Below are positions 49,401 through 59,759 of a DNA stretch of 64,000 nucleotides, piece after piece (position 1 is the stretch's first letter; each line of letters starts with the position of its first letter). Position numbers and translations under genes: made by a program. The notes beneath the pieces were generated by a model. The model worked only from the letters and a program-made list of their open reading frames with translations. It did not search any database and was not told the origin of the DNA. Source of the stretch: Echinococcus granulosus (Eukaryota; Platyhelminthes; Cestoda; Cyclophyllidea; Taeniidae); the NCBI RefSeq assembly GCF_000524195.1, contig NW_020170467.1, positions 279,157 through 343,156 on the forward strand. Reading direction: 5' to 3'.

Positions 49401-52400
49401 TGTGGTGAATTCGAAGCAGCGTTGACATTTAGGATTAGTCAACATGTCAATAACAAAATGCATTCACCTCATCCTAGGTAGTGGAGATAAATCGGCCCAG
49501 TTGCTACCGTTACGTTTGCGTTGATCTGGAGCTATCCAATCTTGCAGTGAACACGATGCTTGTTGCCAGCCGTATTCCAGAGTTGGAGGGCGCCAGTGTA
49601 TTGACTTTCGATCGTCTCCTGCCCGCCCAACAGTCCATTGAAGAGCAGTTGCGACGTGGAGTCAATGTGGGCGCGCAGATCACGAATTATGACGAGGCTG
49701 CTGCGTGTTCGGCGGCCTTTCGGGTGCTTCGGTGAGCGGTTGTTATCTAAACAGGATTTTAAATTGACCAGCCGGAAAGTGGGGGTCTTTTATTTTACGC
49801 TCCAAGTGTTATTTTGTTGCGGGTTATGCGATGAATGACATTGGAAACTCCTTTCATGTGTTGGCGCAGTTTCCCGCTGCATTCATCCACCTGTTCCATC
49901 AAAGTTTGACTAGTACCTGGAAGGCGGGTCCAGTGCAGAAAAGTTTGTTGGTACGGCTGAACCATCCCAGGTTAGCCCACCTGCTCACCTGTCCTGGTAT
50001 CCAGCGTCCGCAAACTCCGAAATTTCAAATATTCATTAGTGGTTGTGCTCACCGTTACCATTGGTAAGATTAGTTGCCTTAAGTTCTACAGTAGGTAGTT
50101 GTATGTCAATCAGACGTTCCATGGTTTGATTTAAATATCTACTGGAAGCTAAGAGCACTGAAAACCACCCCTATGGGCGAGTTTGTCACTGACAAGTATA
50201 CATTCATGCTGTCGAAATTTCTTACTGCTGAGTGACTGAGCATCTCATCATTGAAAAGATCATGCTTAGAGTTTTCTATATGCGTGGTTGTACATTTTCG
50301 TTTGTCATCACACGTTGTTCAATGTACGATTGCGCGATTACTGCGTCTGTCATGCTGATTGACGGCGTCCAAACTGGACTTGTCCATGCGCGTCATGTTT
50401 GCCGGATATGAGGTGCAGTTATGAGACGCTTGACTTTGATCGCTGCGTGTAGCATCGACAGCCATGGTTGCATGCCTTTTGTGCAGGAGTGTAAAATTTT
50501 AATTTTCGATTTGACCTGGTAATTCCTTCTTTTAGAACTATGGTTGTGTCATTGGTGAAGGACGTGACTCAGTTCAAAAACCCTCTGGCTGATGAGCAGA
50601 TCATCTACTTCTACCATTGGTTGCGCTCCTCTACCTCCCTTCTTTACGACCCTGCGCTTCGACGTACACTGCAGAAACTCATGAAGAAGGTTGGTCATCC
50701 TCTTATCTTCGGTTTCCCTCATCAGTTCCTCAATCTAAAAGAGATACTTCTTTTGATGGAATTTTGTCAGTTCCGGAATTCCGATAGAATGCTTCTGTTC
50801 AATTTCCATCTTATCGTCATTTATCAATATCTGGAATTTAGCTAATTTGCTAGGATATTCACCTAATGCAATTTTATGTTGTGGATATAGACGGGTGCCA
50901 CAATGGGACTGTTGTTCCTACTCTGCAGGATGTTCATCTCAAGACTAATCACGCGTGCCCAAAGTAGTGAATTCCCGTCCCCAGCATACATCTTTTGTCT
51001 ACAATACTCAAAGTATGGTTGAATGACGTGTTCTCTCCTTTGGTATGGTTGAAGCCTAAGTTTGTGGGCAGTCGCGACCATCTTTTTAGACCAATCTAGT
51101 CGTAAGAAAATGATAAAATCTATAACTAGTCATCTACGAACCTGAGATTGCTTTGAACTAGAATTCTGTTCTGCAACCTAGCCGTTCATATCCGGCTAGC
51201 TCAATCACTCCTTCTCTTCTGTCCCATCCACTCATCCTCTATCCGACCATCCATCCATCTACTTAAGGTATTTAATCAAAATTCGGCTCTCCACCACATC
51301 AAGTCGCGTTTGTTTCACTTAATTGACTCATTCACTTTCACCCACTCTAGGTCTTCTTAAAACTGGTGGACGAATTGAACCAAACCCACGGTCTGGATGT
51401 GGTCTACGCCAACTTTAGCCGCCTTATCCTTTGCACCCATCAGCTCGACGTTGTTGACGCCCTTCCACGAGCTGATGGTCTCTCTCGAATGCTCCAAGCA
51501 AAGCCATTTTTCTCACATCTGGATCTTCAATACACTCGTGGATGGCATCAGCTTCTGTGGTACGATCCCGCCAACTATGCAGGTCTCAATGTGAGAGCTC
51601 TTTTTATTTCCACTGCCGGGTAAAATGTTTAGGTGTTAGATCTTTTGATATCTTTCGTTCATGGGAATGATCTGACCTCGTCCGCTGGAAGTCTCACTCC
51701 ACAGAAACTGACTTTTGTTTTTCTGCAAAAGTAGTCATCCGTAGTGGTCGCTTTTTATCCGTTAATAACTTACTGATCTATTCGGATGAGTCTTTTTTAG
51801 CCATCAATTGTGGAAGCAGTGAGAGGTATCGGATACATCCCACCGCAGTGCTGAAAATGTTAATATTCTTAAAAGTCTAAAAATAGCTGAGGGATTAGTT
51901 GAATAGCTCCATCTAACAAGCGCAGGTGCTGCATCATAATCATCATTCGGATTCTTCATCTTTAAGTCTTCAAGTGGATCGTAATTGGTCGCTAGATAGA
52001 AAAGACGACTATCTGGTAAATGCGTCCTTTTGCAATGGCCGGTTTGGATCAAATTTCCTGAAGTTCGCATCTGACGTGAGAATTGAATCTGGAAGCGATT
52101 CTTTTAAAGCTGAAGGATGTTCCACAACGAATGCTATCATATTTTAGACCACGTTTCGTCGGAACGTTTGCCTGAAAGTAACACCTCATAGTCATACCTA
52201 AATTCTACCCCCTTTTTCTACTTTGCTGCCATTTTAACTCTACCCACCTGCCAATCCAGGTTACTTTCAGCTTTTTAAGTAATTGGTACTGGTTTGAACG
52301 ATTCGCTCAATGTAGGTATCTACCGCTGATTATCGCGCGCAATTTCAGATTATACTAGTTACCAAAAGATTCAAACTTTCATAGCAGGTGCCTTCCTTCT

Positions 52401-54821
52401 GTAACTCTTCGGAGTAGCATCCAGCCACCGAAATTAGAATTGTTTCTTGGTGCTAACCTTCTCCGCTCCTTTCCCTTTTTTTAGATTGATCTGGAAGCCA
52501 CTGCACTTTGCGATTCCTCCCAGGTGACGGGAGCATCATTAGATCCAAAGTCCAATAAAGAAGTAGAAGTCGACATGTGGTGGCACATGGCTCGTTACCT
52601 TCCCAAATCTCGCGGCATTCGATCCAAATTCCACACATTAATCGCTGGCTACCTTCTAGCTACGCATAGGGCCGTGCTTAACGAATCTAACCGTCTGACC
52701 CAAGCTGCTGTCACCAGTCCCGACGACGTCCTGGTCGACGCCACATTAACCCCTGGTGTTTTTGACTTCCTCGATCGTCTCGTGCGCGAACAAATCGGAC
52801 CAGAGCTGTACAGCTTTGTTCAGCGGTTGAGGAGGAAAGGTGGACCTTGGTGTCCCTCTAGTGACATTGGTAGCGGTTTCAGCAGCTCTGACATTGCCGC
52901 ATACTTGGATGAGGTAGGAGTTGAGACGGAAATGGAGACGGAAGAATTGGTACCTCCACTGCTTCCACCACACCCAGCGGAGCTAGAGGGACGGAGCGAA
53001 CGAGCTCGACTTACCCCAATCTGCGATTTTGTGAAGACGCTGAGTCAACTTCTCTCTCTGGACACGTGTATCGCAAGGCAGGTGGGAGAGATGCAAAATG
53101 ACCTATTTCGTCTTCTTGGAGTAGGTGAGTTTTCGGCCGAGGCGGCGTGGCATGCACCCCACGAATTTGGCGGTGGAGACGGCGAGGTGGGGACTAGATC
53201 ACTACTTGTCCACCTACCTGAGGTGACATGTGCTACATGCAACTTTATCCGAGATTTGGACATCTGTCGGGAAAGGTGTGTGGCTTGGTTACCGGATAGC
53301 AGTGGCGGTATGGTGTGGGCCCCGGTTTGTCCGCACTGTAGAACGCCCTATTCCCGCTCTGCTATTGAAACGAGCCTACTGGCCCAGCTTGAACACTTTG
53401 CGAGACAATTTATTCTCCAGGTGATTTGGGAGTGTTTATTTTTGAGGTTTGATTCAGTCGTGGATTACTTTAGTAGCTTTTTAACTTCATCAGGGTGTTT
53501 TTAATGTTATCCGTAATTTTTAAACCATTTTTGAAAGTTTTCTTTCCTGTGATGATATGAATTTTTTCAACGCCGTATCATCTTGTTCATGATTTTAAAA
53601 CTGCTTTTTAGTATGGGAGGTGTTCTTGCTGAAACAGGATTTATGAGCTTAGGGAAGAAATTAGCAACTTTCAAGTAATCGAAACCTATTCTGTTTTTTG
53701 ATTCGGCCTCCCAGCAGCGTTTGGCCAACATTTGGCATCGCAAGATTTTTCTGTACGGCTGAACCACTCTAGGCCGGTCCACCTGTCAGTGTGCTCTAAG
53801 CCTTTGGAATTGGAAGTGTTCGCAAATGAATGTATTCATCGATCTCACAGAAAGATTTATAATGTGCAATTGCACGACAGGTTGAGGGTCAATTGCCCTG
53901 ACTGAGACAGACTTTTTCCAAGCTAAGTGTTCGCAGAAATGACTGCTGAGGCCGTGTGGATGTGAATGGAATCCTCAATGGCGGGTGTAAGGTCGTTTTT
54001 GAGACGGTTAGAGCGTTCACATAACTTACCAATGAGCTTCTGGATGTCCCATCGCAGGACTGGGACTTAAAGTCATCTGTGCGAGTAGTTACCCGCTATT
54101 TTTACTTCTTCATTCGCACGAAATTGCGTTCATTAAGCGCTTCACGACGATGGAGTAAAGGGAATAACGAGCATCTAAGCGCTTGTAGTTACGGCTCTCT
54201 CAGAAGTTGCCTAAGCGCCCTCTGTACTGAAGTCATTCTTCGAAGTACACGCACATCTGCTCACGGTATCCAACGTATGACGGAATCCTATTAATTCCTG
54301 ATAAATGTGATATATGAGGAAGTTCCGCACTTACTACCACGGGATGATAGTCCTTGAACCAAACTGCAAAGGAAGCGAAGATGCCTGACAGAATTTGCTT
54401 CATGATCGTCATCATCATTTGTATGTTTAGAACTGGTTGAATTTGTGTGTGAAGGCCGTAGTTTATTGGTTGCTTCTTTGTAACCCCCACCCATTCATCC
54501 TTCTAATCATCCACCCTGAACTGTCCTTCAAAGATTAGGCCAAATAAAGTTGTGGAGAGCCTTAACCGTTAAGTCATTCCACTACAGGATCTCCAGTGCC
54601 CCAAGTGCATCTCTGGTGGTGGCATCCAGGAGTCTTCGATAGCCCGCGGTGGGTCTCACGGGCGTTGTGCCGATTGCGCTACCCCGCTGGAACTAACTTT
54701 TCGCGGTGGTCGAGCCTTCACTGGTCGCCGACTGGCCGTCTATTCTGCCATCGGTCGCGCTTTCAATCTGCCCTCTCTCAAGCTCACCGCTGATTGGCTA
54801 CTGCAGGGAGGTGGGAATTGA
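40465..54821 (+). CDS. POLE: DNA polymerase epsilon catalytic subunit (POLE), about 2460 aa, 11 exons
   Basis: Family B leading-strand replicative polymerase with proofreading exonuclease. Exons: 40465-43158, 45428-46165, 46210-46848, 46933-47580, 48342-48917, 48985-49257, 49478-49731, 50536-50689, 51351-51590, 52485-53420, 54589-54821. Motifs: Exo [15 protein letters not shown] (D286, E288), Exo [12 protein letters not shown] (about 376), Exo III YSVSDA (D483), Pol [10 protein letters not shown] (D666), Pol B NSFYGY (about 859), Pol [11 protein letters not shown] (D906, D908). The cysteines of the Fe-S CysX motif are C693, C696, C705 and C768. The inactive second polymerase half follows, then zinc motif CysA (C2321, C2324, C2354, C2357). 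The last exon carries CysB but is off by one base: DLQCPKC is expected, yet one C seems missing in the run at 54600-54602. The human protein is 2286 aa. ATG 40465 was chosen over 40447 because the latter precedes an acceptor-like cag (461-463). An AATAAA follows the stop by about 100 bases. Confidence 0.95.
43205..43480. repeat. Degenerate pyrimidine-rich CATCC tract in POLE intron 1
   Basis: On the plus (sense) strand, words such as gatccgcccatcc, ttcatctc, catacatccacc and cccatccatccg recur irregularly. Long open frames through it on both strands are repeat artefacts. Confidence 0.65.
44140..44255. repeat. Degenerate CATTC/TCTATC tract in POLE intron 1
   Basis: Contains ttatccattcag, ttatctatctatctg and gattcatttctc on the plus strand: the same class as the other sense-strand CATCC tracts. 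Confidence 0.5.
47790..47880 (-). repeat. Interspersed repeat with core ctgaaccactctagg, copy 1
   Basis: Read on the minus strand, this holds ccagcagcgctt, then actagtacctg, then cgcctgaaccactctaggac followed by agcccacc. The same blocks occur in the same order at 53700-53800 and, more diverged, at 49890-49990, both on the plus strand. All three copies lie in POLE introns. Confidence 0.6.
49890..49990 (+). repeat. Interspersed repeat with core ctgaaccactctagg, copy 2
   Basis: Contains gactagtacctggaagg, then gtacggctgaaccatcccag followed by gttagcccacctg. Compared with copies 1 and 3 the core is slightly changed, but block order is kept. Confidence 0.55.
51180..51345. repeat. Degenerate CATCC tract in POLE intron 8
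   Basis: Plus-strand words cccatccactcatcctc, ccgaccatccatccatc and ttgactcattcac lead directly into the acceptor of exon 9. The tract could act as an extended pyrimidine tract. Confidence 0.6.
53700..53800 (+). repeat. Interspersed repeat with core ctgaaccactctagg, copy 3
   Basis: Contains cccagcagcgtttgg, then gtacggctgaaccactctag followed by gccggtccacctg. The core word ctgaaccactctagg is identical to copy 1. Confidence 0.6.
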
Positions 54822-54922
54822 TTAGAGGGCATGGGGTGATGTTTACAATCAATCGGCTTTTTCATAATGGCTGGATGTGGGATTTGATATTTTATTTTTA
54901 GATGTGCAGGACTTAATAAGTA

Positions 54923-54928
54923 AATAAA
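54923..54928 (+). terminator. Poly(A) signal AATAAA after POLE
   Basis: A canonical AATAAA lies about 100 bases past the POLE stop codon, followed by T-rich sequence. This is the most likely 3' end of the POLE transcript. Confidence 0.6.
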
Positions 54929-54929
54929 T

Positions 54930-56100
54930 GTGTATTTTTGATACTTACTGTTTTTTCTTTCGTTTGTGATTTGGTTAATCTATTGAAACTTTAATAATTG
55001 AACATTCTTTACTCCACTCTGGTGCCCTTTTTATGGCTGGGCTAATCTGCAATAGCTCTAATTTGCACATCTTAGTTTTTTTTATTATTTAAGGTATCTG
55101 CGATTTGTTTGGATAGTTACCCCTGGCCACGCCTTAATGTCAACTTATTCTTTAGTGCTTTTTTTATCCATTTGTTATGAAACTACGAAATGTGATGTGT
55201 ATATTGGAACAAGCAAATGTAGGTAGTCAGGAACACCAGGGTCCATTCTAGTACTCTTAACCTCAAATAACTTAAGATGGGACTATGGCGGTCGGATAAT
55301 GCAGATAAGTTGACCTGGGTGTCAATTTGGTGTCGAGATGCAATAGAGAGGCGTCCATTTCAGCAGGACAATATATTGTTTGAAAGCATTTCTTGATGGA
55401 GTAATGGCTATTCAGACATTTAGCATCAGTATTCCCCTAACCTTTTTTTTTGGCGTCATAATTTGAATCTGATTGACTAGCTTTCTGTCTAACCGATTTT
55501 AAGTCTTATTTAGCTCATTGGTGGTTGATAGGCTGGTATTTTTGTATAAAAATGAAAACACTTAATCAGTTGATGCTATTGTCTTACGACTTTGTAATTA
55601 ACATTTGTCTTAAATGGTAGGATTTCCTTAACAAGTATGGGTTATTTTTCGGCTAGGCACCTCATTTTTAAATTTTGCAAATAATGATGAGATAGGGATT
55701 TTTTCTTATCTAAACGATTTTTGAGTATCATTTTCATTCTTCAAGAAGCAACTTCGATCCAGCTCTAGTTGATAATTTAGTATTTCAGCGAAACCTGAAT
55801 GTGAAGTACACTCAGGTATGGACCTACTTCGACATTTAACGCAAAAGTTTATTATTTATAATCTGCATACTTTGTCTCTATTTTTGCAAAATCAGATTAG
55901 CTTGCATTCGTAGTTCTCAATTTTGGTGTAACTGCTTAAATATTTACTCAAATCCACCTTAATATAGCATTTTTCGCATTTACTTCTCGCATAACCAATC
56001 AGCGTTATTGATGGAGGTCAGCTACTCTTTAATTGGCTGAAGTTTTATGTATTTCTTGGTCTTGTAGAGTTTTGAATGTTTAAATTTGCCATTGGCCTTT
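54930..56100. other. Intergenic stretch between POLE and SLC39A11
   Basis: AT-rich sequence of about 1.2 kb with no supported frame. It ends in a strong pyrimidine tract plus ag (56104-56105) seven bases before the next ATG. POLE and SLC39A11 are head to tail on the plus strand. Confidence 0.5.
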
Positions 56101-56112
56101 TTCAGATCAGCA

Positions 56113-59100
56113 ATGATTGAGGGCTACTCGCCAATAGCACAAACTGCGATCGGGACTGCCTTGACTTGGGGGGCCACGGCACTGGGAGCAGTTTTCTGTG
56201 TCTTTCAGCCGACCAATAGGAAGCGGATACATAATGCGAGTGACGGTTTTGGGGCATCTTATTAATTTTCATTAATAATTGAATAATTTTTTCATATTTT
56301 TTAGAATCTTTTTCTCGATGGAAGCTTGGGATTTTCTGCTGGGGTATTGAAATTGCGCTTTCATAGACTGAATACATATTTAGAATTAGATTTTTCTAGC
56401 CTGTCATTACGGGTAACTCAGCTTTGGCGTGAAGCTTTGCGCCTCTACTTTTAAGCTTCCTTTAGTCAACTCCAATTTATCAAGTCTGCTGCCATTCTTA
56501 CCAATTTCGTATTCATTTTGTTTACAACTACTTTGCCTTCGTATTGAAATATTACATTACCGTCTTCCCTAGTACCATCGTCCCCAAGATCTTTTTCCTG
56601 AAATAAACTTCCAATATTACTACTAAATTTGTTAAACACATCATTTTTACTTTGAAATGAACTATGAGTCCAAGATTGCCGATTCCGTAATCCTACTATC
56701 GTCGACTCGCATGGCAACTCATAAGAAATTGTCCTCTCCTTGCTACCTAGGTAATGCTAGCCGCCTCCTTTTGGTCACTACTCCAACCCGCCATCGATTT
56801 GGCTAAAACGGTTGAAGAGGTGAAGTTGACTAATTCAATGGGCAGTCTGTGCTATTTACCCGGTGCTGTCGGATTTCTTGCGGGTGCCATTTTCATCATC
56901 CTTGTGGATTACTTCTTTCCCGAACAAGTACGTGTCTTCTGCCGAGTTTATTTAGGGAATTTTTTTGGTCTCTAAAGTGGATGATTACAAGGTGCTTTCA
57001 GTTTGGCTGGAAATAAAAGCACTAGCAGGAGGGAAAAATGGCGGTGATTGAGGCCTTAATAGGTACATTGGGGTGATGATGGGGAGGAGGAGAATCTGAA
57101 AATCTAGTGATGTTTTTTTATTTTGCAAGTTAAAGAGCAGCACTGTTGAATGGGTGGGTAGGGATGAAAGAGCGAGTTAGTGTGAATTTTGTCCTATTGT
57201 TTTTACTCAGGAGTGTTTGCTGTAAAGTATCGTCCAAACTTGAGTACTACTTTAAAATACGTTGTTTTGAAGATATTTGCTTTGTGGTTGTTGAAGTTTT
57301 CTTCCTGCGAAATGTTTTCATTGTTAACCATGATACCGCGTCAATGGGGCCTGGTTACCACTTGAAAAGCGGGACGGGAGAAAACGTCTGTTTTGAATAG
57401 CTGAATGTGGAGAAATTTGCAACTGAGAAAATGTCATCAAGTGACTACAAAAGTTTTGCTGTTTTGGCATAGATCACTGAGATTTCTTACATCCCTCGTC
57501 ATAAATCGGTGGTAATGTATACACATTCTCAAAACGCTACGCAATTAGTTTTGCAAGAAGCTTCTGCAGACTTGGAACCGAGTCATGCTAGATTTGTAAA
57601 GCAGACAAAGTCGAATCACACTCATCAATGTATTCAACCGACGCGAGGGCTCAAAATAAGCGAAAAGCAGAGACCACAAGAGGCTACCATTTGAAGGGCA
57701 GTAGGCTTCGTAATGAATTATAAACTGGATTGTGTTTGCCATATTCCCTAAGTCATTGTGGCGAGGTACATCGAAAACCGCACTACTTTTTCGGTCACTT
57801 AAGTTCTACTTTTAAATAAATGTCCCCACAAGGAGCAATTGAATCACGAAATTCTCTCGTCACTACCAAATGAAACTCCCTTAACACGAAATACGCCAGT
57901 AACACCACTTCCATTAAATTGGGAGTTTTTCTTTGCTGTGATGAGAAGACCCATCCTTTCAATTCATTCAGATACGGCTATGATGATTGATGTGGAAGAG
58001 TTATCTCAGGAAGTTGCAATAGAGATTCCCGAAACACGATGATATTTTGTTTCAACCATCCCAGATCATATGCCCCGCTAGGGTCGACTAATTAGTGCTT
58101 TGTGCTCGCATTTTAGGATCTCATTGACGATGGCGACCTTAGCGAGCCGGGTAGTCCTGTCTACTCCCCAGTCATGGATAGGCAGCTTTTTGCAAGTGCG
58201 TCCTTTTGAAAAATTGACTTTTCTTTTCGTAATTCCTTATCTAGTGTTGAAAAAGGAACTGATTTTAAGCTCCCCTTTCTTTTTTTCATAGGCGGCCGAA
58301 AAAGTAGGTCGATATTGGCACTGTTGTTTGGGTTTTTTTGTTTTTTTCCTCTACTAACTGCGGTTTCTTTGTTTTGTGTTGTTATTTTGTGCCGTCTTGT
58401 CTATTTTTGCATAAAAAACATTTCTTTGAAGTGCTTTGAGCTTCATAGCATTCTCCATCATCACCATTTACCCCGTCTGCTTGATCAATCACTAAATCTA
58501 GTCCCCCAGGAAGTGTCATCTTTAGGAATGAATGTCTGTGAGACTGGTTAAAAAATCCATCACGGAATTAGTTCAACGTATCAGTGAACGAAGTTCGTAA
58601 CCATTAAAGATGTAACTAGGCCATAAATATATCAGCATGGAAGGTTGCGAGATGATTTGGATGAAAATTTTCTTTCTAGTGGACGACTTTTATTCTAACA
58701 CTGGAGACCAGAGCAGGGACCAAGTTTTGTCAATGAGGTGAAAGCAGCTGGTGTGGGAGGAAGTGTATACATTTGCCTCCCTATCTCCGACTTATTCATC
58801 TATCTCAAATCCACCCTGTCCATACCAGTTTCTTCTGTTCATGCTTCTACCGATCCATTCCATTTCCTTCCCTCCAGCCTTCTCGGATTTATTCACTCGC
58901 TCCAGTTCTATCCATCCTAGTTTCAGCTATCGCACTCAATAGACGCATAGGATATTCATGGTGACTTTGCCCATCTGTTCGTCTTTTTATTCCCCCACCT
59001 TGAATGCATTCATGCACTCTGTGCAACCATCGACCTTAGTTTTACCTATCTATTCACTCATCCATCTGCCATGATTCCATCCAAACATCCAAGTTCACAC

Positions 59101-59745
59101 ATCTGTCTCGTCTGTCCCAGTTTCATCCACCTATCACTTCTGCTCTTCAGCACAGAATCAATCGGTTATCGCTCTCTTGCCTTATTCCTTCAGAACTCAC
59201 CACTGATTCAGTTCGTTACCGTGGTAATGATTTCGTCTCTCCTCTCACCTTCTACAAACCCAAACTCCCCACCCGTCCACCAAGGATTAGTAATCGTGTC
59301 TGGCTGTTCCTTGTCGCTATCACGGTCCACAACATTCCTGAAGGTCTAGCCGTCGGCGTCGCTTTTGGCGCCGGAGACGACAGTGCTGCTGGAAGTGCCT
59401 TTTTGCGAGCGCGGTAATATTCTCCCTACTTAATCTGCCACTAAGTAAGGTAATCTTTTTAACCGGATAAGTGCGGTGCCTTCATAGAAATCTTGCGCTG
59501 GGCATGGCTATCCAAAACGTTCCTGAAGGCTTGGCAGTTAGTTTGCCAATGCGAGCAGCTGGTTACTCGTTCTGGCAGAGTTTTTGGTACGGCCAACTCT
59601 CGGGACTTGTTGAACCATTGGCTGGCATTTTAGGTTGCATCACCGTGCAGTATATCCATCCCCTTCAGCCCTACGCACTGGGATTTGCGGCTGGCGCAAT
59701 GATCTTTGTGATATTCGATGATGTGATACCGGAAGCACACCAAAA
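56113..59745 (+). CDS. SLC39A11: Zinc transporter ZIP11 (SLC39A11), 3' end missing
   Basis: ZIP-family membrane zinc transporter, GufA subfamily. Exons: 56113-56235, 56305-56343, 56751-56927, 57833 to at most 58039, 58117-58195, a likely 16-nt microexon 58292-58307, 59291-59413 (or from 59285) and 59488-59745. Matches to animal ZIP11 include TALTWGATALGA (TM1), FLDGSLGFSAG followed by VMLAASFWSLLQPA, AITVHNIPEGLAVGVAFGAG and MAIQNVPEGLAVSLPMRAAG (the HNxPEG and QNxPEG metal-site helices), WYGQLSGLVEPLAG, and FAAGAMIFVIFDDVIPEA. Exon 8 ends in phase 2 at a gtgagt donor; the final helix exon was not found and may lie past the window. Exon 1 seems to use a GC donor (gcgagt at 56236), the only choice giving phase 0. 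The donor of exon 4 is unresolved. The loop (DLIDDGDLSEPGSPVYSP) is acidic and unlike human. The ATG is 7 bases past an ag acceptor-like site. Confidence 0.88.
58780..59240. repeat. Degenerate CATCC/TTCATC tract in SLC39A11 intron
   Basis: Plus-strand words ttcatctatc, gatccattcc, tctatccatcc, catccatctgcc and attccatccaaacatcc recur through about 460 bases, in the sense orientation of the host gene. Three overlapping serine- and proline-rich open frames across it are artefacts. Confidence 0.65.
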
Positions 59746-59759
59746 GTGAGTCATGGATG

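Noticed and set aside
58738..59349. Several overlapping frames in the SLC39A11 intron
   Set aside because: They run through a degenerate CATCC tract and encode only serine/proline-rich low complexity; the true exon starts at about 59291.
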